Source: Pseudoalteromonas byunsanensis (GTDB lineage Bacteria > Pseudomonadota > Gammaproteobacteria > Enterobacterales > Alteromonadaceae). Taken from it: 64,000 nucleotides of DNA. The notes beneath the pieces were generated by a model. The model worked only from the letters and a program-made list of their open reading frames with translations. It did no database searches and was not told the DNA's origin. The stretch spans positions 1 through 64,000 of the forward strand of contig NZ_MNAN01000035.1 of the NCBI RefSeq assembly GCF_001854475.1. The letters are read 5' to 3'. The translations under genes were made by a program, and so were the position numbers. Positions 55,551 through 64,000 of the stretch are shown in pieces; positions within the stretch are counted from its first letter, which is position 1, and the number at the start of each line of letters is the position of its first letter.

Positions 55551-58500
55551 TTATTCAAAGAACAACTTATCACGCTCTTTTTTACCTACTTCATTCATGG
55601 TTTCGGCATCAAACAAACGACCGTTGATCATGGTATAAGCCACCTTATCGGTATCACGAATGTTCTTAAGAGGGTTGCTATCAAGCACCACTAAATCGGC
55701 AAGTTTACCGGCTTCAATCGAACCAATATGTTTGTCTAGACCCACATACTTAGCCGAGTCTAATGTTGCCGCACGTAGTGCTTCATGAGGCGTCATACCA
55801 CCTTGGGCGAACATCCAGATTTCCCAGTGCGCCGCTAAACCTTCACGTTGACCGTGCGCACCAAGGTTAACCAAAATACCTAAATCTTGAAGTTCTTTGG
55901 CAACGCGCGCGTTGTTTACGTGGTTATAGTGATGTTCAGGTGACTTGATACGGCGCATAGAACGCGGTAGCAACTGGTTCTTAGGCACAAATTTACTTAA
56001 GCGTGGGTGGTTCCACACATCAGTTTTATCGTACCAGTAGTTTTCACCCCAAATACCACCATATGCCACGCCCAGTGTTGGTGTGTAACCTACTTCAGTT
56101 TGCGACCATAACTGCTTCACATCATCATAAATGTTAGCAACTGGAATAGAGTGTTCAACACCCGTGTGGCCATCTACCACCATCGTCAGGTTGTGTTGTA
56201 GCAGTGAACCGCCTTCCGGCATCACCATCATGCCCATTTCTCTTGCTGCTTCAACAACTTGTTGACGCTGTTCACGACGAGGCTGGTTATATGACTTAAC
56301 GCTAAAAGCACCCACTTTTTGTAAACGCTCAAGGTGGAACTTAGCATCATCTAACGAGTCAATGTGTGCGGTATAACCCGGTACATTGGCACCGTATAAA
56401 ATCGTACCTGTAGAGAAGATACGTGGTGCAACAATCTTACCCGCCTTTTGCATTTCGCTGGCAGCAAAAATTTCTGTGGTATCGTTTGATGGGTCGTGGA
56501 TAGTGGTCACACCTAACGACAATCCAGCTAGGTTCTTCCAGTTTTGCTCTGGAATGATTTCATCACTGGCTTGCGCGCCGTGGGCGTGTACATCCACTAA
56601 CCCTGGCATAATGGTTTTGCCTGTTACATCAATAACCTGAGCGCCTTTAGGGATTGCAACTTCAGCTGCACTACCTACAGACTTAATGTGCTTACCATCG
56701 GTCAGTACCACACCATTTTCAATCACTTTTTCGCCTTGCATAGTGATGATGGTGGCACCGGTTAGCGCAATCATACCTTTAGGTTCTGCCATGTCTTGTT
56801 TAAAGCCAATGTCAGTACCACTTTTCACTTTAAAATCAGCATCTTTGTCTTGCTTAATATCAAACATGCCATCCAAGCTTGCATGATATAGCTCAGGCCC
56901 AAGGCTCCAGTACAGCTTGTCACCTTTGGCACTCCAACTGATGTTTTCGCCCGCACGCACAGATAATTGCTGTACAGGGAACTGCTTGTCACTTGGCGAA
57001 ATCGAAATGGTTTTGCCGGTTTGCACAAACGGCGTCACAAATACTTTAAAACGCTCAGCAAATGCTAAATACTTTCCATCTGGCGATACACGATACTCAG
57101 TGGCATGTTCAGCATCGTATAGTGTGCGAGATTTCTTGGTATCTAGTTCAATAGAACGTAACTCTGGGTTTTTACCCTGCGCCATCACGTAGATCACATC
57201 ATTACTGTCAGCAAATTGTGCCTGGTAGCCGTCTTCGCTGATAAGCTCTGCTTCACCGCCATTGCTCGAAACCTGATATAAACCAGGCTTTAACGACCAC
57301 TCTGGTGCCAAGATTGAGCTACCACGCGTTTTACGGAACACCACAGTTTTGCCATCAGGGCTAAAGGTCGGTTCAACGTATTTACCCGGCTCTTTTGTGA
57401 GAACTTTACCCTTACCGCCACTGGCTGAAACCACACGTACACTACCCTGCTCATTGTCATCCCAAGTGGTATAAACAATTTTTTTGCCATCACGAGAGAA
57501 CTGCGGGAAGAATTCAAAGTGGTCGCTTTGTTTGGTCAAACGTTTCACTTTACCCGATGCCAAGTCACGAGAGTAAATATGACCCATGGCTTCAAATACT
57601 GCCGTTTTACCATTGGGTGAAACCTGCACATTACGCAGCATTTTTACGTCAAATTGTGTTTGGTCAATATCTTGTGCAAAGCGTAGGGCTTTTTGCACTT
57701 TTTTGCTGGTGTTTACACTGAACTCGATGGTTTCGAACGATTGGTCATCTACCGCCACCTTGTGAATTTTACCACCCGCCCAGAATACGATACTTTCATT
57801 ATCTGGCGTCCACGCCATCGTTGGGTAAACCCCATGAATGGCCCATGTTTCTTGCATGTCACGTTCAAGGTTGCCATACAGCTTGGTTTCTTTACCCGAT
57901 TCTAAGTCATACAAATACAGACTTGATTGGAAATCATCGCGCTTTACGTACGCCAGCGTTTTACCATCCGGTGACGGTGTAGGTCGAATTGCGCCGCCCA
58001 TGCCAGAGAGAATCACTTTAATTTCACCTGTTTCACGGTCAAAACGCTTGATTTTATAGATACCCGCTACCGAGTCTTTTGAGTAGTGGAAAGTTTTACC
58101 AGGCGTTGCATCATGGGAGAAATATACATAGCGACCATCTGGAGAAAATGCAGGCTCACCTAAATCTTTTTGATCGTTTTCACGCTTAGTCAGTTGTACA
58201 CCGCTGCCACCAGATTTGTGATACATCCAAACTTCACCCGCGCCTAAAGAGCGTGATGCGGTAAAGTGTTTACGCGCAACAAGAAAATCACCATCAGGAC
58301 TCCAAGCTGGACTGTTCAACAAACGGAACGTCTCATTGGTGACAGCTTTTTGCTCTGAACCATCAGCGTTCATGAGCCAAATGTTATCACCACCGCCTTG
58401 ATCCGAGGTAAAAGCTATATGCTTACCATCAGGGCTAAAACGTGGCTGCATCTGCCAACCAATATCACTGGTTAGCTGCTTAGCTTCACCACCAGAAATA

Positions 58501-58739
58501 GGCATGCTGTAAATATCACCCAGCAGATCAAACACTAAGGTTTTTCCATCTGGACTCACATCAACGTTCATCCAAGTACCTTGTGTGACGGAAATCTTGG
58601 CGTCTAAAAATTCACCTTGAGGGGCATCTACTTGCCATTTTTGCGATTTATCTTCTGTTGCATTGATTGCTGCACTGCTCGTTCCCAGTGCTAATGCGAT
58701 AGAGAGCGACAGTGCGCTATATAACTGCTTTTTCATCAT
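55551..58739 (-). CDS. Exported TolB-propeller/amidohydrolase fusion protein
   Basis: A 1062-residue protein with a signal peptide (MMKKQLYSALSLSIALALG, cleavage near AINA). Residues about 40-650 are TolB/WD40-like beta-propeller repeats (FSPDGKHIAFTSD, WSPDGDFLVARKH, FSPDGRYVYFSHD and more). From about 660 to the end is a metal-dependent amidohydrolase with MPGLVDVHAHGAQ (metal His pair), SVKSYNQPRREQ (candidate bridging Lys), GHTGVEHSI and GAHGQREG, closing IGSIEAGKLADLVVLD. Probably a periplasmic peptidase or amidase; substrate unknown. The start is one of two adjacent ATGs at 58739/58736; the longer frame lacks a signal peptide at its N-terminus. Confidence 0.88.
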   Translation of the reverse strand: MMKKQLYSALSLSIALALGTSSAAINATEDKSQKWQVDAPQGEFLDAKISVTQGTWMNVDVSPDGKTLVFDLLGDIYSMPISGGEAKQLTSDIGWQMQPRFSPDGKHIAFTSDQGGGDNIWLMNADGSEQKAVTNETFRLLNSPAWSPDGDFLVARKHFTASRSLGAGEVWMYHKSGGSGVQLTKRENDQKDLGEPAFSPDGRYVYFSHDATPGKTFHYSKDSVAGIYKIKRFDRETGEIKVILSGMGGAIRPTPSPDGKTLAYVKRDDFQSSLYLYDLESGKETKLYGNLERDMQETWAIHGVYPTMAWTPDNESIVFWAGGKIHKVAVDDQSFETIEFSVNTSKKVQKALRFAQDIDQTQFDVKMLRNVQVSPNGKTAVFEAMGHIYSRDLASGKVKRLTKQSDHFEFFPQFSRDGKKIVYTTWDDNEQGSVRVVSASGGKGKVLTKEPGKYVEPTFSPDGKTVVFRKTRGSSILAPEWSLKPGLYQVSSNGGEAELISEDGYQAQFADSNDVIYVMAQGKNPELRSIELDTKKSRTLYDAEHATEYRVSPDGKYLAFAERFKVFVTPFVQTGKTISISPSDKQFPVQQLSVRAGENISWSAKGDKLYWSLGPELYHASLDGMFDIKQDKDADFKVKSGTDIGFKQDMAEPKGMIALTGATIITMQGEKVIENGVVLTDGKHIKSVGSAAEVAIPKGAQVIDVTGKTIMPGLVDVHAHGAQASDEIIPEQNWKNLAGLSLGVTTIHDPSNDTTEIFAASEMQKAGKIVAPRIFSTGTILYGANVPGYTAHIDSLDDAKFHLERLQKVGAFSVKSYNQPRREQRQQVVEAAREMGMMVMPEGGSLLQHNLTMVVDGHTGVEHSIPVANIYDDVKQLWSQTEVGYTPTLGVAYGGIWGENYWYDKTDVWNHPRLSKFVPKNQLLPRSMRRIKSPEHHYNHVNNARVAKELQDLGILVNLGAHGQREGLAAHWEIWMFAQGGMTPHEALRAATLDSAKYVGLDKHIGSIEAGKLADLVVLDSNPLKNIRDTDKVAYTMINGRLFDAETMNEVGKKERDKLFFE

Positions 58740-58846
58740 TCTTATACTCTCAACTAAAATTTGCACCATCACAGCAAAATTTAGCTAAAGTTGCCAGTAA
58801 AATGCTATCAATTACAGAATTACACGGCTATTGTCTGAATATATCC

Positions 58847-59677
58847 TTAATATCGCTGCCACTGCTGTGGATCAAACTGAAAATAGCGTATCAAGAGGCG
58901 ATATAACTCGGGGTCATAACTTTTCAATTGGGCTGGTTTTTCGATAAAGGTTTCGGTGAGTACCGCAAAAAACTCCGCCTCATTGGTTGCCCCATAGCTA
59001 TGCATCACATGTGGCATTTGATAGGCCACATGACTTTTTAAATTACTATATGCACGGTTAAATACTCGTGCCCAGTCTGCGTAATCCTGCTTTGATGCAA
59101 GCTGCGGCGTGCCATTGGTTTGGCCCGTTTGCTGATCTAACTGATGGGCAAACTCATGAAACACCAAATTATGACCATCCCCCGGTAAGCGGTTGCCCTC
59201 CAATACATCGTGCCAGCTCAATACCAATGTACCACCAGGCCAAGATTCCCCTTGTCTAACTGATGTGTGATAATTCACTAATCCCGCCGCATCAAGACTG
59301 GTTTGTGGTACGTAATAACTGCTGGGGTAGAGCAATACCTCTTTGACATTGGGGTAAAGCGGCCAAGACTGGTTAAGTACTAACAAGCAGGCATCGGCCG
59401 CAACAATCAATTCCATCGCCCGATTTACCTGTAATCCATCACGGCCCAAAATACGCTTTTCACCTAAAAACCACACGATGTGCTTTTCCAAAGTCGCTCT
59501 GTCGGCATCCGTCATCGCACGGTAAATAGGCATGTATTGCAACAGCACTTGCCTATCAGATTGACTTAGGGTTACCTCTTTATATTTTCGTGCCCAAAGT
59601 AAGTTTTGAATGTGTTGCCAACGCCAATACACCGCCACAAAAACCATTAAAGCCAACAGCAAAAAACCATTTATCAT
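58847..59677 (-). CDS. mtfA: MtfA-like zinc metallopeptidase (M90)
   Basis: A 276-residue gluzincin-type peptidase. The zinc motif HEFAH is at residues 174-178, followed by QLDQQTGQTNG and the third-ligand helix NEAEFFAVLTETFIEKP. In E. coli MtfA binds the glucose repressor Mlc and is activated by it. Unlike that cytosolic protein, this one begins with a hydrophobic helix (FLLLALMVFVAVYW), so it may be membrane-anchored. Divergent from hrpB. Confidence 0.85.
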   Translation of the reverse strand: MINGFLLLALMVFVAVYWRWQHIQNLLWARKYKEVTLSQSDRQVLLQYMPIYRAMTDADRATLEKHIVWFLGEKRILGRDGLQVNRAMELIVAADACLLVLNQSWPLYPNVKEVLLYPSSYYVPQTSLDAAGLVNYHTSVRQGESWPGGTLVLSWHDVLEGNRLPGDGHNLVFHEFAHQLDQQTGQTNGTPQLASKQDYADWARVFNRAYSNLKSHVAYQMPHVMHSYGATNEAEFFAVLTETFIEKPAQLKSYDPELYRLLIRYFQFDPQQWQRY

Positions 59678-59785
59678 ATTGATTACTTATTCATCTTTTT
59701 AAACATAGTTGGTACAAACTGCGGTATTTTCAATACAGCTTTGATAAAATTCGCCCTTGTGTGATTTTTATCTACGTGCCTATTT

Positions 59786-62113
59786 ATGACTTTACCTATC
59801 TGTGCCATACAATCTGAATTCTTAACCACCCTTGCCAAGGAGCATGTCGTGGTCAGTGCAGCGACCGGTTCTGGAAAGTCTACCTGTTTACCTTTATGGG
59901 CACGTGAGCAAGGTCGAGTACTGGTTATAGAACCACGCCGAATTGCTTGTACGTCACTGGCTGAATATCTCGCACAACAAGCCAATACCGCGCTTGGCGA
60001 ACAGATTGGTTATGCCATTCGCTTTGAGCATCATTTTACTGAACACACACAGGTGGTGTTTGCCACTCCGGGTGTTGCCCTGCGTTGGTATTTTGAAAAT
60101 CAGCTAAGTGATTACGATGTCGTGATGCTGGATGAATTTCACGAACGACGTTGGGATATGGACTTGTTGCTCGCACTGCTCAAAACGCATAACCAGCACC
60201 GCTTAATCGTCACCTCTGCGACGCTCAACACCAAACCTCTTATCAATTATTTACAAGCTGCCACATTGCACTCAGATGGCAAAATGTTCCCAGTTGAAGA
60301 GCGTTTTATCGCCAATGACACGCGCGCTATGCCCAGTAAATATGATTTGAGTGAACGTGTACGTGAAGCCTGTGAACAGGCACTCGATAATACTGAGGGT
60401 GATATTTTGGTATTTTTACCCGGAAAAGGCGAAATTCAAGCCGCCGCTGGGCAACTGTCCCACTTAAATGCGCTGGTAGTACGCTTGTACGGTGGCTGTA
60501 ACCCAGAGCAACAACGACTGGCGCTGAATGTTCAAAACCAGCAGCGAGTTATCTTAGCGACCAATGTTGCTGAAACCTCGTTGACCATTCCCAATGTAAG
60601 CTGCGTCATTGACTCAGGGCTTGAGCGACGCACACATCTGCGCGGTGGCAAAACCGTACTCAACCTTGAAGCCATCGCCAAAGACTCAGCAAAGCAGCGC
60701 CTAGGTCGCGCTGGGCGTACACAAGCAGGCTTATGTATTCGACTTTACGGAGAATACGCACCACTCATTGATACCACGCCACCGGAAATACACCGTGAAA
60801 GCCTTACTGAACTAGTCTTAGCCGCAGGTTGCTCTAGTGGCGGGGTTGATAGCTTAGAATTTATTGAGCCATTACCTCAGGCCTCTAAATCGGCTGCCAT
60901 CGAACAATTGACCAAAATAAAAGCCATTGATGCTGGTCAACGCGCAACAGAGCTTGGCAAGCAGCTTTACCCATTACCCGTGGATGCACAGCTTGCTTAT
61001 TTAGTCAGCACCATGCCAAGTAAATCTTTGCAACAAGCCATGGTCGATGCCATCTCAGTGCTCAGCGTCCCAGCTCGGGTTTATCAACTGCCAAGTTCAT
61101 CAGAGCAAATCGATGCGCTGAACAAACAATTACCCAATCACTGTGATTTAGAATTTGTCATTGCCCTTGTGCGAGATCAATTAGAAGGTGTCAGCGTCGA
61201 GAATGATGCCCTAAAAGAAGCGAAGCAATTTAGTGATCAACTGCGTATTGCATTTGATTTACCTGAACGAAAGCACGCAGCCAGCTACGACAGAAACCGA
61301 CTCGTTGAGGCTATCGCCAAAGCAAAGCCTGATTGGTTATTCGTCAAACGTAATAATCGACGCGGCGCATTCGGCAATGGCAAAAGTGAGGTCATTCCAG
61401 CAAAAGAAACCCGTATCAATGATAAGTGCCAAGCGATGTTAGTGCTCGATACTTATGCGCTTGCGGGCAAAGGCACCAAACAAGCCATGACGCTGGCAAC
61501 CATGAATGTACCTGTGAGTCTAAACCTTGTCACAGCGTTGGGACTTGGTGAACAACATTTTATCGATGCAACTGTTATCAATGAGCGTATCATGGCAAAG
61601 TTTAGCACCTCTTATGCTGGGCTTGAGCTAAATGAGCAGCTCATAGAACCTGTCGGTCAATTGCTCATCGACGCCTGCATCTCTCTAATTTTAAAAGGTG
61701 AGCTACTGGCTCCAGCGGGTGAACAAATCGAACAGTCACTGGCCGAACATCAGCTTTATTACCAAGCTCACGGTACGCCCTTTGAAGCGCTCACCACAGC
61801 GCAATATTTACAAGACAAACTGCAACAACTTGGTGTTGAAGAGCAAGATGATATTGCGCTGATTGAACCACAGGATTTGTTCTATCAAGCACTTGAACCA
61901 TGGGAACTTGCACCCTTTATCGAAAAGCACCCATTACATGTGAAGCTCAATGACTTACTTATGCAAGTAGAGTATTCGTTCACAGGCAAGCGTATTCAGT
62001 TAACCTATGTGAGTGGCAATCGAAAAGATGCCCCAAAAAAATGGGAGCTTCCCGCTTGGCCAGGCTTTAAAGTTAAATACAAAAAAGCCAGTAAAGTGGT
62101 CGATGTAAAATAA
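59786..62113 (+). CDS. hrpB: ATP-dependent RNA helicase HrpB
   Basis: A 775-residue DEAH/RHA-type helicase of unsettled cellular role. It has Walker A AATGSGKST (25-33), DEFH at D116-H119 in LDEFHERRW, motif III VTSAT, motif V LATNVAETSLTIP, motif VI QRLGRAGRTQAG and a C-terminal HrpB domain (WPGFKVKYKKASKVVDVK). Somewhat shorter than the E. coli protein, lacking no motif. It starts at ATG 59786, 108 bp from the divergent mtfA. Confidence 0.95.
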   Translation: MTLPICAIQSEFLTTLAKEHVVVSAATGSGKSTCLPLWAREQGRVLVIEPRRIACTSLAEYLAQQANTALGEQIGYAIRFEHHFTEHTQVVFATPGVALRWYFENQLSDYDVVMLDEFHERRWDMDLLLALLKTHNQHRLIVTSATLNTKPLINYLQAATLHSDGKMFPVEERFIANDTRAMPSKYDLSERVREACEQALDNTEGDILVFLPGKGEIQAAAGQLSHLNALVVRLYGGCNPEQQRLALNVQNQQRVILATNVAETSLTIPNVSCVIDSGLERRTHLRGGKTVLNLEAIAKDSAKQRLGRAGRTQAGLCIRLYGEYAPLIDTTPPEIHRESLTELVLAAGCSSGGVDSLEFIEPLPQASKSAAIEQLTKIKAIDAGQRATELGKQLYPLPVDAQLAYLVSTMPSKSLQQAMVDAISVLSVPARVYQLPSSSEQIDALNKQLPNHCDLEFVIALVRDQLEGVSVENDALKEAKQFSDQLRIAFDLPERKHAASYDRNRLVEAIAKAKPDWLFVKRNNRRGAFGNGKSEVIPAKETRINDKCQAMLVLDTYALAGKGTKQAMTLATMNVPVSLNLVTALGLGEQHFIDATVINERIMAKFSTSYAGLELNEQLIEPVGQLLIDACISLILKGELLAPAGEQIEQSLAEHQLYYQAHGTPFEALTTAQYLQDKLQQLGVEEQDDIALIEPQDLFYQALEPWELAPFIEKHPLHVKLNDLLMQVEYSFTGKRIQLTYVSGNRKDAPKKWELPAWPGFKVKYKKASKVVDVK

Positions 62114-62516
62114 CAGATAACTTTGTAAACAGATAAAAACAAACAATCTAAACATTCGATCGTTTGCCGCGAAAATCGGTAAAATTTTTCATATTAGCCC
62201 AATTATATAATAAATGTATTCAAAAAAGGCACTTGAAATGAACAGCTTTGCTAATTTTTTATTGCCAATTCTGCGTGCTTCATTGTAGAATACCCTCCCA
62301 ATCGAATAGCAGCATTTTGCTGACCTTTCATTTTAGTAATAATTAGCCGTAAAAAATAAAAACAAATGAGCAGTCTCCTATGGATGATTGCGTTTTTTTG
62401 CGCGCGCGTTTTACAAACGGATCGGTTCGCAGTAGTTGTATTCACGGTTGGCGAGCACCTCGCAGAAACCAAAAACACACGAGATTTAAAACATTAACCG
62501 TTTCTGAGGAACAAAT
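62114..62516. other. Long intergenic region before the TonB receptor
   Basis: About 400 bp, A/T-rich in its first half. A 16-codon ORF (MNSFANFLLPILRASL, 62238-62288) is present but has no good ribosome site. The minus ORF over 62251-62478 looks spurious. The leader of the receptor gene must start here, but I see no convincing promoter or Fur box. Confidence 0.5.
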
Positions 62517-64000
62517 ATGAGCACCACAGTACGCACTTTAAACCCTGTCGCAGGCGCTTTGGCGTTAGCATTTGCAAGCTTGGCTTCAACATCAGTGATG
62601 GCCGAAGAGCAAGAAGTACAAGCCGAAAAATCAAAAATCGAAGCCATTACCGTTACGGCAACTAAGCGCTCACAAGTTATCTATGAAGTACCAATTGCAA
62701 TGAGTGCGTTCTCTGGTGATGACCTTGATTCACAAGGTATCTCAGACATTACTGATGTGGGTAAATTTGTTCCAAACCTAAATATCACAGGCTTCTCAGC
62801 AGGCCACAACTCTTCAGCCAACCCGTTCATTCGTGGTATCGGTTTACAAGATCACTTAATCACGACAGACCCTGGCGTGAGCGTTTATGTAGATGGTGTA
62901 TACCTTGGCCGCCAAGTTGGTCAGAACTGGAACCTTGCGAATATCGAGCGTATCGAAGTATTGCGTGGTCCTCAGGGCACTCTGTATGGTCGTAACTCAA
63001 TCGGCGGTGCAATCAACATCATCACCAAACAACCAGATCAAGCTGCTGTGACCAAAGTAAGTGCTGAGGTAGGTACTCGTGGCCGCCTTAAAGGCAGTAT
63101 TTTCACTAACCAAGCTGTATCAGAAGACTTAGCTTTTAACTTCAACATGGGCTTTAACCGCCGCGGTGGTTTAGGTGAGTTTGTAAACCTACCTAACGCT
63201 GAATATGATGTGGGCGAGAACCAAGAGTTCCACGGGCGAGTATCGGTAAAGTACAATGCCAGCGAAGACCTACGTTTAGTATTCACCGCCGATGCAAACG
63301 ACGGTGAAGGCGGTACGCGCCCTTACACTACATTAATCGACGAATTACCAAATGGTCGTTTATATCAAAATGGTTTACGCAATGCTCAAACCACAGCGGA
63401 CCCATACGACAATGCGACCAGCACCATAGAAACCTCAACTGTTTCTAACAAAGCAAATGGCGTGTCATTAACCGCTGAATACGATATCAACCCAGATTTT
63501 GGCACTAAGTTCATTTTTTCTAAGCGTTCAAGTGAATACAAAGCGGGTTTAGATGATGACAGTACAGCGGTTGCGCTCGACCACTACCCAGAGCGCGGTA
63601 CAGCTGACCAAACTTCAGTTGAATTACAACTAACTGGCTATTTAGGCCGCACTGATTTTGTAACGGGTGTTTATTGGTTCAATGAAGAAGGCTCAAACCG
63701 TCAAGATTCATCGGAAGCCAGTTTCGATGGTGGCCCAACAAAGCTTGAACTAGACCAAGAAACTACGAGTCGTGCAGTATTTATTAACGTTGGCTACGAT
63801 GCCACTGACGATTTACGCATCTCCGGTGGTGTGCGTTATACAGAAGATGAGAAATCAGCCTCTACCAATGTTTTCGACCCAGTTGGCACTATCTATTCAG
63901 AGCGCGAATGGGATGAAATTTCTTGGGAATTAGCAGCAAACTACACCTTTGAAAATGGTTTAAACTGGTACGGCACGGTGCAAACGGGCTACCAGTCAGG
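62517..64000 (+). CDS. TonB-dependent outer-membrane receptor (5' part, runs off the window)
   Basis: At least 494 codons, open at the window end. It has a signal peptide ending SVMA (cleavage before EEQE), a TonB box region (IEAITVTATKRSQ) and a plug domain with FVPNLNITGFSAG, PFIRGIGLQD, SVYVDGVYLGR, IERIEVLRGPQGTLYGRNS and GGAINIITKQP, then barrel strands. ATG start with TGAGGA eight bases upstream. This FecA/BtuB-like subclass (iron chelates, cofactors or sugars) cannot be narrowed without its neighbours, which lie outside the window. Confidence 0.93.
   Translation, partial: MSTTVRTLNPVAGALALAFASLASTSVMAEEQEVQAEKSKIEAITVTATKRSQVIYEVPIAMSAFSGDDLDSQGISDITDVGKFVPNLNITGFSAGHNSSANPFIRGIGLQDHLITTDPGVSVYVDGVYLGRQVGQNWNLANIERIEVLRGPQGTLYGRNSIGGAINIITKQPDQAAVTKVSAEVGTRGRLKGSIFTNQAVSEDLAFNFNMGFNRRGGLGEFVNLPNAEYDVGENQEFHGRVSVKYNASEDLRLVFTADANDGEGGTRPYTTLIDELPNGRLYQNGLRNAQTTADPYDNATSTIETSTVSNKANGVSLTAEYDINPDFGTKFIFSKRSSEYKAGLDDDSTAVALDHYPERGTADQTSVELQLTGYLGRTDFVTGVYWFNEEGSNRQDSSEASFDGGPTKLELDQETTSRAVFINVGYDATDDLRISGGVRYTEDEKSASTNVFDPVGTIYSEREWDEISWELAANYTFENGLNWYGTVQTGYQS

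Noticed and set aside
62238..62288. 16-codon ORF (MNSFANF...) upstream of the TonB receptor
   Set aside because: No convincing ribosome site and far from the receptor start; kept only as a remark in the intergenic entry.
62251..62478. Minus-strand ORF of 75 codons before the TonB receptor
   Set aside because: No ribosome site, low-complexity content, and it overlaps the probable leader of the receptor gene.

Overview
The window looks like chromosome of a marine gammaproteobacterium of the Alteromonadales, most probably Pseudoalteromonas or a close relative. This rests on the accA-dnaE-rnhB-lpx-bamA-rseP-dxr-cdsA-uppS-frr-pyrH-tsf-rpsB cluster with divergent map-glnD-dapD, a phhA/phhB pair, and a psp cluster joined directly to a sap peptide-transporter operon. 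The genus is an inference from gene content and order; no database search was possible.

Region 1 (1-5830) is accessory DNA. It holds a REP-associated tyrosine transposase broken by one in-frame stop, two REP-like hairpins beside it, and a four-gene minus-strand operon encoding a PD-(D/E)XK-type nuclease candidate, a coiled-coil protein, a protein with a HEPN-like RHNLAAH motif and a small unknown protein. A 38-bp perfect direct repeat, inside a longer imperfect one, brackets this operon. The right copy abuts the 3' end of the 4.5S SRP RNA gene (ffs, minus strand, about 5838-5951). It reads like a small defence-type island inserted next to ffs.

Region 2 (6000-13010) holds a DUF3014 membrane protein, a patatin-like lipase, a CPA2 cation/proton antiporter with an RCK domain, a diguanylate cyclase, a small membrane protein and tilS. 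Region 3 (13088-32164, all minus) is the core envelope/lipid/translation cluster: rpsB-tsf, pyrH-frr, then uppS-cdsA-dxr-rseP-bamA-skp-lpxD-fabZ-lpxA, then lpxB-rnhB-dnaE-accA, cut into transcription blocks by intrinsic terminators. It supplies outer-membrane assembly, lipid A, isoprenoid and undecaprenyl carrier synthesis, malonyl-CoA and replication. Region 4 (32429-39291) holds map, glnD, dapD, phhB, phhA (with two TyrR/PhhR-like boxes upstream) and a methionine gamma-lyase.

Region 5 (39429-49865) is the membrane-stress block: ycjF-ycjX and pspC-pspB-pspA on minus with a sigma54-like promoter, and divergent pspF continuing almost without gap into sapA-B-C-D-F. Region 6 (49866-55550) is a second accessory zone. 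An unrecognised 51-codon ORF leads a MacB/LolD-type ABC transporter operon. Next comes a tightly coupled XRE regulator, a 69-aa peptide with a double-glycine-type leader, and a membrane protein. A truncated second copy of the regulator follows, interrupted by three tandem palindromic repeat units that each carry an intact or decayed copy of a terminator. This is the second candidate for an undescribed system (a peptide secretion/immunity-like locus).

Region 7 (55551-64000) holds a TolB-propeller/amidohydrolase fusion, an MtfA-like metallopeptidase, hrpB, and the N-terminal part of a TonB-dependent receptor that runs off the window.
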